This document shows positions 1 to 11,602 of a DNA stretch of 64,000 nucleotides, piece after piece (position 1 is the first letter of the stretch; each line of letters begins with the position of its first letter). The DNA comes from Hymenopus coronatus (Eukaryota; Arthropoda; Insecta; Mantodea; Hymenopodidae). The notes beneath the pieces are model-generated. The model ran no database searches. It worked only from the letters and a program-made list of their open reading frames with translations, and was not told the origin of the DNA. The translations under genes were made by a program, and so were the position numbers. The stretch spans positions 74,135,001-74,199,000 of the forward strand of contig CM060895.1 of the NCBI GenBank assembly GCA_030762935.1, written 5' to 3'.

Positions 1-263
1 ATACTCGTATATCATTCTTCAATTTTCATTACACTGGGGAATTATTTAGCGTGTACTGGGTTGGGATTTTACTGCATAACCACGATGCGATTAAAGAGAC
101 CATAAATTATTTACAATCATTTTCATTGCTGAACCGGAAGCGTGGCATTCATAATATCTTCCATTTATTTCTGCTGCATACGTACGTGTGGCGCACCGCA
201 CAATTAAACCGCCACTTTTGATGCTGTGTATGTAAATTTGTTGCGGAGTGGAGAATAAAAAAA

Positions 264-953
264 TCAGATGTGTTCCAACCACATGACTTTCTCTACATCA
301 CTGCAGCAAATGATTGTTAAAAAGCTTAGTCTTCTATTTACTTCATGCTAATCGAAAAAAATTAGCAGAAATCGACTTATTACTTCTTCCTTGTAGGTAG
401 AAGCGAAATAAGGGAGTACCATAGGTTAACGTGAGTAAAAAGCTGGTTGCTATGTGACTGAAGTTCCTTTGTTTGTATGGACACGAGTTGACAAATTTCT
501 GTATGAGAAAATTATAAGTTTTTTAAAGGTGAAACCAAAAACAAGGAATAGCTCAAAACGATCAACTCTAAGAAAAAAAAATTACACAACATAAATTGTG
601 TTTTAATCTGCTCTACATTTTTGTGTGGTAAGTTTTTATCCATCTCTTACGGTTTGCTAGTTATGCACAATTTCGTAAAATTCATCTAGAATAAAGTAGT
701 CCTCAGAGGCTATTCCCAGAAAATTCAAGATATACATATTATTTGTCAAGTAAATATCTCTAATATACGATATTTTCATCAAAATCGTTAGAGCCATTTT
801 TGAGAAAATCAAAATTTTCGAAAAAAGTTCCATGTAAAGGGTAGTTGGGGTGGGGGAATTTTCTTGAAATCTTCCTGTCGTATCCTTGCAAGATACCAAA
901 CTTTAATACCAAGTTGGGTATTTAACGGTCTTTTCATTTTTGAGCTATTCTGT

Positions 954-1027
<74 letters not shown>

Positions 1028-1188
1028 GGACCTTTTTTCAGAAATTTTTTTGTTTTTTGTTTTTTTTTTTTATTTTGGATTCAGGGGGACTCAAAGCATA
1101 TATTTCCGGTGAAATCTGGGTATCGAATTTTTTGGTACATTACAATCCCTTCTCTATACACTATGTACATAGTACATGTAGAGAAAGT
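264..1188 (-). mobile_element. HINE-like copy 1, near full length
   Basis: The minus-strand copy has its terminal hairpin (GATGTG/CCACATG) at 268-285, the tail inverted repeat at 286-296 and the head inverted repeat at 1178-1188. The two 11-bp ends are perfect reverse complements. The microsatellite slot is hugely expanded (955-1025). The short open frames inside, for example the minus frame at 657-899, are shared by other copies and I do not regard them as genes. Confidence 0.85.
955..1025. repeat. (CA)n microsatellite, about 35 repeats
   Basis: A pure CA run of about 71 bases sits inside HINE copy 1, between CTGTC and CGGACC. This is the same slot that holds other simple repeats in sister copies. 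The Thr-His and Cys-Val polypeptide frames across it are artefacts. Confidence 0.97.
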
Positions 1189-1194
1189 AAAAAT

Positions 1195-2067
1195 TTGATG
1201 TGTTACACTCACATGACTTTCTCTAGCTGCTCTGCAAACTTCTTACAAAATATTGTTCTTCTTTCTACACCATGCTAAACGACATAAACATTAGCAGAAT
1301 GCTATTATTACGCAGTTCCTTACAAGTAGAAGGAAACTAAAGGAATGCGTTATTCTTAAGAGTTTAAAGATATCGTTATGCGATTTTCAATGCAAATCGT
1401 TTGTTTGTTTGGCCAGGAGTAGAACAAAAGAAAAACGGACGCTTCCTGTCTGAGAAAAGTATAAGTACTTTACAATTGAAACCAATAACAAGGAATATCT
1501 CGGAAACAATTATCTCCACAACAAAAAGGTAAAGGACATAAATCTTGTGTTTTGACAAAATCTACATTTTTTGTACAGTAAGTTTTGTCTATCTCTTACG
1601 GTTTAGCAGTTATGCAAAGTTTGGCAAAATTCATCCAGAATAAATAGGTCTTCAGAGGCTATTCCCAGAAAATTCAAGATGTACATATTATTTTGGGTAT
1701 AAATATCTTTAATATACGAGATTTTAATCAAAAACGTTAGAACCATTTTTGAGAAAATCAACATTTTCGAAAATTGTGCCATGTAAAGGGTAGTTTATGG
1801 TGAGATTTTTTTTTGAAAATCTTCGTGTCGCATCCTTGGAAGATTCTAAACCTGAATACCAAGTTGGTATTTAATGGTCTTTTCGTTTTTGAGCTATGCT
1901 GTCCACAGACAGGAGCACACACACAGACCATTTTCTAAATATACTTTTTCGGAACGAGGTGACCCCAAAACATATATTTCTGATGATATTTCAACATCTA
2001 ATTTTTGAGTGGAATACAATACCTTCTCTATCCACTATATACATTGTACATGCGGGCTAGAGAAAGT
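1195..2067 (-). mobile_element. HINE-like copy 2, near full length
   Basis: This copy lies head-to-tail behind copy 1, separated only by the conserved hairpin spacer. Its tail repeat is at 1216-1225 and it ends in CTAGAGAAAGT at 2057-2067. The microsatellite slot is short (GGAGCACACACACAGACC), so it is close to the unexpanded state. Confidence 0.85.
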
Positions 2068-2256
2068 AAAATATATTTATGCAGATCCGCACACAAGATA
2101 TAAAACTATAATGTTGTTTAGTAATGAAGTATAAAGCAAGAATATGGTTTTAACGTTCTCTGGCGCTTACTTGTAGTAGAGAGGAAGTATTGTAGACCCC
2201 GCAAACTTCGCGTCTATTATTCACCGGCAATATATGTTTTGATCCTTCCTGAACCC

Positions 2257-2304
2257 CTTTATACAGGCGTTTCCAAAAGTAACCAATGGCAGGTACTGAC
2301 GTCA
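2257..2304 (-). promoter_or_regulatory. Promoter-like cluster: CRE, CCAAT, TATA
   Basis: Reading the minus strand, a perfect CRE palindrome TGACGTCA (2297-2304) is followed by ATTGG (inverted CCAAT, 2283-2287) and CTGTATAAAGG (2257-2266). The order and spacing suit an RNA polymerase II core promoter. No recognisable transcript follows to the left, so it may belong to a lost element or be chance. Confidence 0.25.
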
Positions 2305-2597
2305 TAGCGTAATTTTCTCCGACTCTAGTCAAGGAGGATACTGTCGAACATTGGCACAGTGGTGTTTGTGTGTATGTGAACAAAAAGTTAAATACTAAAC
2401 ATTTATTACAGCATCTTTCAAAGATACAGGACGAAGATTTCCAATAGACTCTCCCTACATCAAAGAACCCTTTGCTTAGATACTTTTTTGAAATGTTGAT
2501 ACCTACATACGTATTAGTGAAGGCAATAATTAATAAATAAACGTAAGTTTGATTGTTCATATGTCTGAACGTAAAGGAGCCCGGAGCAGTAACGAGT

Positions 2598-2617
2598 CGC
2601 CCGAGTATTCTCGGGCG
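2598..2617. other. Perfect GC-rich hairpin
   Basis: CGCCCGAG and CTCGGGCG form an 8-bp perfect stem around the loop TATT. A second small stem (ATCCGC/GCGGAT) follows at about 2639-2657. In a window this AT-rich such a stem stands out. I cannot assign it to a family. Confidence 0.5.
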
Positions 2618-3419
2618 GGGTAAATCGCCACGGTACCTATCCGCTTTTCTTGCGGATTTATCCGTGCGATATAATAGATGTTCGAAGGTTATACAATGTT
2701 TCATAGTGACTGTCCAGGAGCCAGACCCACTAATTGTGTGTATGTGTGTACAGATCATGCACCAGTTCTTGACGAATGATATTTTTAAATGACAGATTAG
2801 ATGCGAGTCACTGACTCACCTTTACTGTGTATTCCCTAAACGTAATCATAAGGAAGCAGAGTTGTTTGTTATTTCAACATAAATTATTTGCTGACCTGTT
2901 TGGCTATTTTACTGTATCTTCGCTAAAGGCCATTCGCCTAGAAGGAACGAGCAGCCTGTACATCTCCAATCTCAAGATGCAGCATTTGTGTCATAGGTTG
3001 ATAAAATTTCCATACCCCAAAAGTCCTGTTGTGATCCTTAATAATGCTAGACCTGCATGAGTGTTATATAGGTCACTTTCGCACTGATAAGTCCCAGCGC
3101 GCTATGCATTCCGGCACGCGGTTGCATGATGTAACTGCTCCGTTATTACTCGTAATGCCTTATGGTCAAGGTGAAATGCTAATGGAGTTTCTCAACGAAA
3201 ACGAATTTAACCGGGAGTATACAGTGTTGATCCAGTGCCATTGCACCCATTGCATATCTGCCTCTAGGGTTTCCAGCGGGCTTTCTGTGAGGTATGTTCA
3301 CAATTAAATATTCAATTTGTTCAAAATTTATTAAAATCCTTTGCTTCTGTGGCAAAACTTTGGAAGTTCAAGGGTAATCGGAAAAAAAGGAATAAATAAA
3401 TAAATTCAGAAAACACCCC

Positions 3420-4387
3420 ATATTTCATTCACCTGACTTTTAATACCAATTCTACGACACACTATTCTTAAAAATATGTATTCTTTCAACTACTTCTTGC
3501 TAATCGAGATAAACATTATGAGAAATGGTTTTACTGCATATTTTCTTGTAGGTACAAAGGCAATATGGGAATACGTTAGGCTAAGGCGATGGTAAAATAT
3601 TTTATGAACTGGTCACTATATGAAGACCTTGAAATTACGTTTAGTTTGCATGACCATGATGCTAATCCGATAAACATTAGCAGAAATTGTTTTATCACTC
3701 GCTCCCTTGAAAGCAGAAGGGAAATAAGGGAATATATTTGCTGTCCCGATAATAAAATCTTTAAAAAACTATCGCTACTGAAACAGTTTAAATTCGGTTC
3801 TCTTTGCATGGCTAGGAGTAATACAAACAAAGGTATGAAATGAAAGATGACTTTCCGATTGAGAAAAGTTTATGAAGTTTAAAATGAAACCATAACAATG
3901 AATATCTTGGAAACGATTAACTCTACAAAAACCAAACAAACCACCCCCCAAATATGTATATGTGACATAAATTGTGTGTTTTAAGAAGATCTACATTTTT
4001 GTGCATTATGGTTCCGTCTATCTTGTTTATTAATTACACAACAGTAATTAGAATGAAGACTTCTTCAGAGACTATTCCCAGATCATTCAAGATATATATA
4101 TATATTTCGCTGTCATAAAATATCTTGAACATATGGTATTTTAATCAAAATTGTTGGAACTATTTTGAGAAAATTAAAAGTTTTAAAAATGTTCCATATA
4201 AAAGGTGAGATTTTCTTGGGGATATTTGTGTCGTATTCTTGGAAGACACTGAACTTAAATATCAAGTTAGGATTTAGGGGGTCTCAAAAGGCGTATTTAC
4301 GGTGAAATGTTAGTATCAAAAAATTTGGGTGGAATACAGTACCTTCTCCACCAACAACGTACATTGTACATACGTGACAAAGAAAGC
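3420..4387 (-). mobile_element. HINE-like copy 3, internally rearranged
   Basis: The tail end is degraded (ACTTTTAATACC at about 3436) and the block with CTAATCGAGATAAACATTA occurs twice, at about 3503 and 3661. Part of the body has therefore been duplicated, or two copies are fused. The head end is diverged (GACAAAGAAAGC near 4375-4386). Confidence 0.75.
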
Positions 4388-4449
4388 AAAAGTTTCCTTT
4401 TGAATTGCTAGTTGGTGAAGAAACTTATTAGGTGTGGGGACATTTTGTG

Positions 4450-4845
4450 TCTTATGTTTTGTATGGTGCCGCCGTGGTCGAGTGGAGAGACCGCTCGCCT
4501 CTCACCAAGGTGGCTGAGGTTAGATTCCATGGGACCGCTTGTGAGATTTGTGGTGGGCAAAGTGGCGTCGGAATGGGTTTTCTCGCGGATATCGAGTTTC
4601 CCCTTCGTTCATTTCACCAATTGCTCATCATAGCCTTTTATTCATTTTGTCTTCATATCATACCAGCATTTTCTGTCTTACTCTTATGGGCTCTCTGCGA
4701 GCCGATCCCACGTTCGGATTCTTCATTATCTGATTCAATATTCTCCTCAACAGGCGTTCACCTTAGGCATTGGCAAGTAAGTCTTGGAGAAAGAACACTG
4801 CAACTAGGCAAATATTTAACTTTTCAGTTAACGCTATGAAATTCG
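4450..4845 (+). mobile_element. SINE-B, long form
   Basis: The head is leucine/serine-tRNA-like: GCCGCCGTGGTCGAGTGG (box A) and GAGGTTAGATTCCATGG, a decayed box B. The body shares GTGGTGGGCAAAGTGGCGTC, the TTTCACCAATTGCTCATCAT block and the 3' GGCATTGGCAAGTAAGTCTT motif with the copy at 20958. No clear target duplication is seen. Confidence 0.75.
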
Positions 4846-5262
4846 CTTTAGTGGATTTCATAATAATACTCATGAAAGAGGATTAAAATCAATGGATACC
4901 GTAGCTTTTATTTTCTATAACCTTTCTACATGGTAATAACTTGGTAGTGTTCAGTGTTTAAGAAATTAGATTCATATAACAGAAATATTTAGGAAAATAT
5001 GTAACAGATGCCATTTTATTTTATCTTAAAATCTTCCATCTGGGACAGAGTTCTTAATCAACCTAAGTTCCAAAACTAACCCTAACTTCACCAAATCGCT
5101 TTTAATATTAGAATGAAGATTTGAAGATTCTGGTACTAACTGTAAGCTCCAGTATCCTACAATTCGGAAACAGAAATTAAATTAAAGAAATAAAACTCCA
5201 TGCATATTGTTTCGTTAAAAACAATACATTTAAGCGACTTTAAAAATAAAAAATTTACACAG
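4846..5262. other. AT-rich stretch, nothing recognised
   Basis: There is no repeat similarity to other parts of the window, no plausible coding frame and no RNA gene. Confidence 0.5.
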
Positions 5263-5625
5263 GTATATCCCGGTAACCAGTGACTCATTTTCGGGAGGTA
5301 CCGGGTTCGATTCCTGGCGCGTCCACTGTTTCCCATGTTGTTTTTTTTCGGACATTTTCCCAGTCCTCAAATGAATGCTGGAGAGGTTTCTTTCACCTCT
5401 CGAATTTTCTGCCCCTCTATGTTTTTCCATTCATGATTTCTTCATCTTTCACCCCAGTGGCCTGTAGTATGTTTGAAGTGTCGGTGACGGTGCTTCGGTT
5501 TGGCGTGGCAAGGAAAAATGACGCTCTCTGAACTATAACCATCTCGCGACCTTTGACTGGTTGCTGGGATGTGAGAACCGCCTGTTGGAAACGTTGGACT
5601 CTATGCGGGGGTGCATTTTTTACTT
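5263..5625 (+). mobile_element. SINE-C copy
   Basis: Box B is clear (CCGGGTTCGATTCCTGG, about 5308-5324) and box A is decayed. The body CGAATTTTCTGCCCC followed by TTTTTCCATTCATGATTTC aligns with the SINE-C body at 21431 and, inverted, with 41160-41612. It is a polymerase III-type retroposon rather than a tRNA gene. Confidence 0.65.
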
Positions 5626-6479
5626 AGATCTACCTAATTTAATAATCTTAATTCATTCCAATGAACAAACATTTTTCTCAGCCTGACTGCCGTGGTATCT
5701 CGACCTGGTAACTGTAGAGACCCGTCATTGCTGTGCCGATACTTCTGGTTGCGGCCATCCGGTGTCTCCTCTCACCTCTTCCCTACTTCCCTATCTGCAA
5801 TAAACACACCAGTTCGAAGCGTAGTCCTCTTCTGCTACCTTTCTAGATATATCCGTTTTATATTTGTGTAATCTTATAAAACGAGTTTCCTTTAGGCACA
5901 CTATGTTGTTCATGATGTATCTTTACATAGGAATTGTTTCAGTTTCAAGTTTCAATATGGTTTCACCAGTCGGAAACCGAATTTAAATATTTATTCTGAT
6001 AAGAAATTTTGTAATGGAAAAGAAAGATTGGGGGGAGGAAGAGTTACACAATTGTGAGCATTTTAAGAACGTCCAATAGCTAAAGGCTCCAAATTTGAAT
6101 ATGGAATATGCGTTAAGTGCAGACACTGCATAGAAGTTGAGTGGCAAATTTAATGACTGCTAATTGTTCCTGTATAAAAAGTTTTTTTTTTTTTAAAATA
6201 AGTCACATTTTCTAAAATGTTAAATTCACTGTAATATTATAATAGACAAATTAAATAATAGTTAAAAATCAAACAAGAGTTTCATTTTAACAGCCTTAAA
6301 TTATTGTACAAAATAATTGTTACCTTCTGTAAAAAATGTACAAATCTGAGTGAAGTATAGACAACTTCATAGAATATTCCAAAAAATTAAAGCCATGCGT
6401 TTTATTTTGCATATCGGTGTATTAAATGTGTAAATTAATAAATTTAGTTAGAGCATTATTGGAAATAGAATGAAATGTT
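5626..6479. other. Unassigned stretch
   Basis: A moderately GC-rich patch (about 5680-5830, GTGGTATCTCGACCTGG onward) looks like an old retroposon but has no partner in the window. The rest is AT-rich and featureless, with a poly-T at about 6183. Confidence 0.35.
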
Positions 6480-6770
6480 TCATGAAAATATGGTATGCGT
6501 TGAGCAAATTTTCTTGAAAATCTTTGTATCGTTTCCTTGTAAGATACTGGAACTTAAATACCAACTTTGGTAATTGACAGGCCTTTTGATTTTGTTCATT
6601 GACAAATATAGATATACATACACGCACACTTACACTCAAAAAACACACGCACGTTTTCCTAAAAATACTTATTTTGAGTCAAGAGGTTCCAAATCATGTA
6701 ATTCCTATGAAATCTTGATACAGATATACCACGTTTCCATGGGGAATTGAAATAGATTTGACCCCAATTC
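6480..6770 (-). mobile_element. HINE-like copy 4, fragment
   Basis: Only the block around the microsatellite slot remains: ATTTTCTTGAAAATCTTTGTATCG, then AAATACCAACTTTGG, then a degraded CACACGCAC run. Both ends are missing. Its right edge overlaps one arm of the inverted repeat described next. Confidence 0.7.
6728..6760 (+). repeat. Inverted-repeat arm, left
   Basis: ACCACGTTTCCATGGGGAAT at 6728-6747, continuing to ATTTG at 6760, is repeated in inverted form at 7486-7518 with about three differences. The weaker CCATAT match further in may extend it. The arms bracket about 725 bp that include SINE-F. Confidence 0.75.
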
Positions 6771-6829
6771 CATATAGATACGAACCGCGTTTCGCATGTT
6801 AATTTTTTTTATAAACAAATACAGTTCCG

Positions 6830-7072
6830 GAGGCTTGTCAGGACTCCGGCACTGTATTCCTTTTTTCTCCATTTTTTCCAGTTTCCTATATTTCCTTAGT
6901 AGACCTTAGACCTTATTATTCTTAACGTTTTCCTTTTACATATACATACACAAACATAGACACATTTACAAACACGGAAACACCCATGCCCAAGGCGGGT
7001 GTCGAACCCACGATTCTATGCACCACGAAGCGCCAAAGCGAGTCACTTTAGCGAGCGCGGCCACCGGGATTG
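6830..7072 (-). mobile_element. SINE-F copy
   Basis: Read on the minus strand, the head starts near 7072 with GGTGGCCGCGCTCGCTAAAG. It contains a good box B (GTGGGTTCGACACCCGC) and continues into GGGCATGGGTGTTTCCG. The tail, with GGAAACTGGAAAAAATGG, matches the plus-strand copy at 41614. Confidence 0.75.
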
Positions 7073-7691
7073 GCAAAATTCATATCGAATTGAGATTGTT
7101 TTGAATAGGCAAGGTTCAAGAAGAAATAATTCACATTTTTGTGTTTATCGACTTGGATTTACGTTGGCGAATCTTTTAAACATAGTTTTGTGTATTATAG
7201 GCAGATTTTGAGATTATTGAATCTTTTTGAGAAGAATAAATTGCGAGATTATGGATAGGATAAAAATAGCTGTGTTTTATGTTGACACCATTTCCTGGCA
7301 AGTTTATTGAAGAAAACAACCTGACGAGCGTATAGCGTGTTGCAACGAGTAGTTGGTGTATTCAATATGATTTGAACACAGAGGTGCTTCCATGCAACAT
7401 ATTCCCACTTTCTAAGAGGATCGAATCCAAGTTTCAGTAATCTGAATCCGCATTTCCATGCAGTATTCAATATGGAGTGTGCACTCAAATCGATTTCAAT
7501 TCCCCATGAAAACGTGGTACCTAATATAATTTGGTTTTCATCTCTATAAGTATGTGGTTGATAGAATAAAATTATTATAAAATGTCGAACATGCGTTTAC
7601 CAGCCATTGGAGCTCTAATCATCTTAACACCCTTTTCAACAACTTATTCTTACATCATTGTCACATATGTGCCTAATTTTTTAATACTGAC
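7073..7691. other. Intron sequence left of the fucosyltransferase exon
   Basis: No further coding exon is visible. It contains the right arm of the inverted repeat (7486-7518). The stretch directly left of 7691 begins with the splice donor and is AT-rich. Confidence 0.5.
7486..7518 (-). repeat. Inverted-repeat arm, right
   Basis: The reverse complement reads ACCACGTTTTCATGGGGAAT and continues to ATTTG. It mirrors 6728-6760. The pair could be the ends of one element or two opposed copies of a short repeat. Confidence 0.75.
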
Positions 7692-8180
7692 CTGTCTTGG
7701 AGGCCGCGGATGTCCGGGGTTGACGAAATGATCCTTATAGAGAATGGCATCAACATCCGCGGCTTCAGCCTTATTGGTGGTGATGGTGCACGTGTCGATG
7801 GGACACCTGGACTGAATGAAGGCATCCCTGCCGGGTTTGAGCGGGGCCCATGAGCCTAGGCCGTTGTAGATGAGGATTTTCTTGAGACGGTGCGGCTGTT
7901 CGCCGCCGGACTGAGAAGGCGGGACGAACATGAGCTGATTGGTGATGCGATCGGAACCGGGATCCTCGTGCGGCCACAGTCGCGCCAGCCGTCGTCCCGT
8001 CTTGCGGCTCCGAACCGCCGGTAGGGGTCGTCTCGTGCCTCCCTTCATGTACCACGGTCTGGCCTCTTCCTCTTCTGGTGTCATCGCTTCCTCTTTGGCT
8101 AGTTCCTGCAGCTCATCGATAGGACTACTTGGGGCCGCCGACTGTCCCGAGTGCTCTGCCATCTGATCCAACTGCTGAAG
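7692..8180 (-). CDS. FucTA: Alpha-1,3-fucosyltransferase, internal coding exon
   Basis: This exon encodes 163 codons, phase 0 at both ends. The acceptor TTTTACAG ends at 8181 and the donor CAG|GTCAGT starts at 7691. The product is a Golgi enzyme family that adds fucose in alpha-1,3 linkage, from GDP-fucose, to the core GlcNAc of N-glycans; that role is family knowledge. The sequence gives a low-complexity stem with an acidic run (TPEEEEARPWYMKGG), then KKILIYNGLGSW, CPIDTC and DAILYKDHF. These mark the start of the GT10 N-terminal domain and most resemble insect FucTA. It follows the membrane-anchor exon at 11945-12139. The catalytic C-terminal half is not found to the left, so the gene is partial here. 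Assignment to FucTA rather than a paralogue is from memory of the family. Confidence 0.88.
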
Positions 8181-9161
8181 CTGTAAAACAAACACATTTA
8201 TTCAAAGCATCTACTTTCCTCCTGAGCAATGTGATCAAATGTGTTCTGAATAGTTACTTATACATGTAACAAGTGTGCAACCTTTAAGTTGTGGCATGAG
8301 TGATTATTTAGCCTGTTCCCGTTATATAGTAGCATTTAAACAAATGAAGGCTTGTGACAGTTGGCTGATAACAGGGAAGGTGAGAATCAGTTTTGTTGCA
8401 TTGTATTAAAAAGTATTAAGCACTATGCTACTACATGATACCGCTCAAAGTGCAGCATCTTGGCAAAGGGAAAGCAGGGTAAGGTAACCTTATGGCTACA
8501 GGAAAAACGGAGGGGATTTTGTCATAGAAACCACACCGAAACCTGCCCCGCCAGCAGCTGTCACAGGTCGTCTCCTGTTTAAAATTAACTGTAGTTTCCA
8601 GTAGTGTTTTAAAAGGATAACATGAATTGCGTACATTTCTTACAAGTATAGACTGATAATAAAGTACACAATTAGATAATTACATTTAATTTTATTTTTT
8701 GCTAGCTGAAAAAATGACGTCATATTTTTATAGAGACAGAGTTTACAGTGCCCAGCTTATTCATAAAATGAAGGAAGGGGTAATAATTAGAGCAGGAATG
8801 GAAATCTACTCCTTGAACTAAGGAATCTGAAATTCAACTAATTATTCCGGCCGTTTTTGCGAGTAGATAAGAGCAAAACAAGTATGGTTGTAGCGAAGTG
8901 TTTAGTGATTATCATAAATATGCAGAAGGTCTCTTTAATCTTTGTGCTTCAGGTGTACAGTATTTCTACTTTAGTCGACACAGTCTTTCACTGTACTTGA
9001 TTTACACAAAACATTTTGTATCTTCCGCGCTGTTTCGTATTAAGTACTTGTAGAAGCAGCCATGTTTAATCCCTTACCGACTGCTTATTATTACATGAAT
9101 TCAAAAAAGGAGTGTACGTCATCACACTATATTAACAGAACAGAAGCTATCAACATTTTTT

Positions 9162-10051
9162 ACTTTCTCTAGCCCCATATGTACAATGTACATAGGGATA
9201 GAGAAATATTGTATTCCACCCAAAAATTCGATACCGAGATTTCACCGGAAATACATGTTTTAGGACTCCCTGTATAAAAAAAAAGCATTTTGAGAAAAAG
9301 GTCCGTGTGTGTGTGTGTGTGTCCGTGAACACGATAACTCAAAAATGAAAAGTATCTAAAATACCAAACGGCATTTAAGTTTAATATCTTCCAGGGATGC
9401 AACACAAAGATTTTGAGAAAAATCCCCCCACCCCAAACTACCCATTACATGGAACTTTTTTCGAAAATTTTGATTTTCTAAAAAATGGCTCTGACGATTT
9501 TGATTAAAATGTCATATATTAAAGATATTTACCTAGCAAATAAAATGTATATCTTGAATCTTCTGGGAATAGCTTCTGAAGACCTGTTTATTCTGGATGA
9601 ATTTTGCTTAATTTGACATAGCTAGTAAACCGTAAGAGATAGACAAAAACTTACTATACAAAAAATGTAGGTCTTGTTAAAATATACAAGTTATGTCATA
9701 TACATTTTTCTCGTGGAGCTTACCGTTTTCGAAGTATTCATTGTTATTAATTTCAGTTGTGAAGTACTTATACTCTTCTCAGATGGGAGTGTCCGTTTTT
9801 CTTTTGTTCTACTCCTGGCCAAGAAAAGAAGCGATTTGTAATGACAATCGCATAACGACAGCTTTTAAAACATTTGACTATTGGTTTAGCCTAGTGTATT
9901 CCCCTATTTTCTTCCTACTTATACGGAACTAAATAATAAGAACATTGTGCTAATGAGTACCACGATTAGCAAGGTGCAGAAAGAAGAAGAATCTTATGTA
10001 TGAAGTTTGCAGAATAGCTAGAGAAAGTCCTGTGAGTGTGACACATCAGAT
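9162..10051 (+). mobile_element. HINE-like copy 5, full length
   Basis: The head ACTTTCTCTA is at 9162-9171, a short GT slot lies at 9303-9322, the tail TAGAGAAAGT at 10019-10028, and the terminal hairpin follows. It lies inside the fucosyltransferase intron. Confidence 0.87.
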
Positions 10052-10064
10052 TTTTATTTCATAT

Positions 10065-10533
10065 TATTGAAACCAATAACACACATCTCTGAAACTAATG
10101 AGTCTACAAATGAAGGTTATATGACATGAGTTGTGTGTTTAACGAGATCTACATGTTTTGTGTAGTAAGTTTCTGTCTAGCTCTTAAGGTTTATCAGCTA
10201 CAGAAAGAGGTCTTCAGAAAATATAAAATATACAATTCATTTCTAATAAAATATATTAAATATATATTTTAATAACAATCGTTAAAGCAATTTTTGAGAA
10301 AATCAAAATTTTCTATGTCAATACCAAATTTGGTATTTAACCAACTTTTCGTTATGCTATCGACCCACCTATCCCCACCACTCACACATAAATAACTTAT
10401 TGTAAACATGCTTCTTTTTTGATACAGGGGTCCTCAAAACATTTATTTCCAGTGAAATCTCAATATTGAATTGTTGCTTGGAGTATAATACCGTCTCTAT
10501 CTACTATGTGCATTGTACATACATGATAAAGTA
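10065..10533 (-). mobile_element. HINE-like copy 6, tail-truncated
   Basis: It starts inside the body (TTGAAACCAATAACACAC) and runs to a decayed head (CATGATAAAGT near 10522-10532). It faces copy 5 tail to tail, so transcripts of this intron could fold across the pair. Confidence 0.8.
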
Positions 10534-11220
10534 ATGCAGTATAATATATAAATAAATTAAATTGCTGCGGAAATACCTGACATACCCAACCCTAGTTCAT
10601 AATGCAGAGAACCACAAGATTTTTGTTTAATGAGTTTTCTCGAAAGTCGATATTATTTTGGTTACTTTGTCACACTTCTGCACCAACCAACAATTTAAGA
10701 ATACTGTATATGAACGCCTGTTCCACGAACAACTTTATTTTAAAATAAACGCCAGATTAATTGAAGTCGTGAAAGTTCATTGCCATCCAAGATTGAATGG
10801 TTTCCTTAACGTTTTTTTCTCAGCATTATGTCAATGCCAGTCGAAAAAAAACTTGTTATTGTGAATTCTGTGATTGTTCAAAATGAACTAAGTGATACAA
10901 AGTCCCACCCACTGTAAGGGAAGAGGTATTCGATTATGAATGCTCGGAAGTTGAAACCTGCAGAATTTTACCATCAACTAAGGAGGTATCATTATTTATA
11001 CATAATGAACGAAATAAATTTGAAGTAGTGGCATGGCGTGTTCAACGATGCATGGACAAGTGCTGAGGAAACTTGACCTGGACGCTCCTCACTCATCACA
11101 GATGATTTGAAGAAAGAAAGAAGATACAAAGTGAGCAGCAAAATGTGCAAGACAGACGCGTAAAACCTAAAATAAAGTTTTTTTTTTTTGTCTCTCAAAC
11201 ATTTCTGGCTCTTTGCTTGG
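10534..11220. other. Intronic stretch, nothing recognised
   Basis: AT-rich sequence with no repeat partner in the window. Short open frames such as 10658-10864 have no recognisable motif. A poly-T lies at about 11179-11190. Confidence 0.45.
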
Positions 11221-11602
11221 TTTATTTATTTATTTTATAGCTTAAGGTCTATTAACCTGATTGGTCATACTGGCAATGAATGAAATTGATGCTCAAATGA
11301 TCTCGAGGTCCATGGAGCTTGAAGTAACTCGACATTCGTCTTCTCACGATAAGTGAAAACCCCGAAAAAACCTTATCCCAGTAATTTAATCAAACTATTA
11401 AAGGTTTATGTCTAACACCTCGAGTAAAAATTTAAAGTATAAATCACGTAGAACCTGAAAAAATTATTAATCCATAATATTGAAATAAATTAAAACAATA
11501 ATTTAATCTATATTTAAATATTAAGCTTCCCAATCATCTAAACGAGATTCGAACTCACAACCTGTTGAATATGAGTCAGATACGCCACACTACCCAGGCG
11601 GG
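11221..11602 (-). mobile_element. SINE-A copy with AT-rich insert
   Basis: The head on the right reads GCCTGGGTAGTGTGGCGTAT with box B TGAGTTCGAATCTCG. The body has the paired CCTTATCC / GGATAAGG-type stem seen in other copies, here interrupted by about 150 bp of AT-rich sequence (about 11382-11530). It lies inside the fucosyltransferase intron. Confidence 0.85.

Larger units (their letters stand above)
2068..3419. other. Non-HINE stretch, probably fucosyltransferase intron
   Basis: Apart from a 40-bp HINE scrap at about 2216-2255, this is unassigned sequence. It contains a GC-rich hairpin and a promoter-like cluster listed separately. A 202-codon minus-strand frame (2150-2758) and a plus frame (3044-3307) are open, but neither resembles a known protein. 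The plus frame ends near a good donor (GAGGTATGT at about 3289), so a host exon cannot be excluded. Confidence 0.4.

Noticed and set aside
286..1188. Reading the family as a classical TIR transposon or MITE
   Set aside because: The 11-bp inverted repeats are not terminal: a conserved hairpin spacer lies outside one of them and no constant target duplication is evident. A Helentron-like layout fits better, though not proven.
940..1278. Poly-Thr-His, Cys-Val and similar frames over CA/GT arrays (also near 12525, 17659, 50094)
   Set aside because: They are translations of microsatellites inside HINE copies. The flanking residues are shared only because the DNA repeat is shared.
2150..2758. 202-codon open frame on the minus strand
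   Set aside because: No domain, no splice context and odd composition. It crosses a HINE scrap and a GC hairpin. Long by chance or an old repeat.
1..7691. Catalytic exons of the fucosyltransferase
   Set aside because: I looked on the minus strand for the GT10 continuation after the exon at 7692 and did not find it. Short exons could have been missed.
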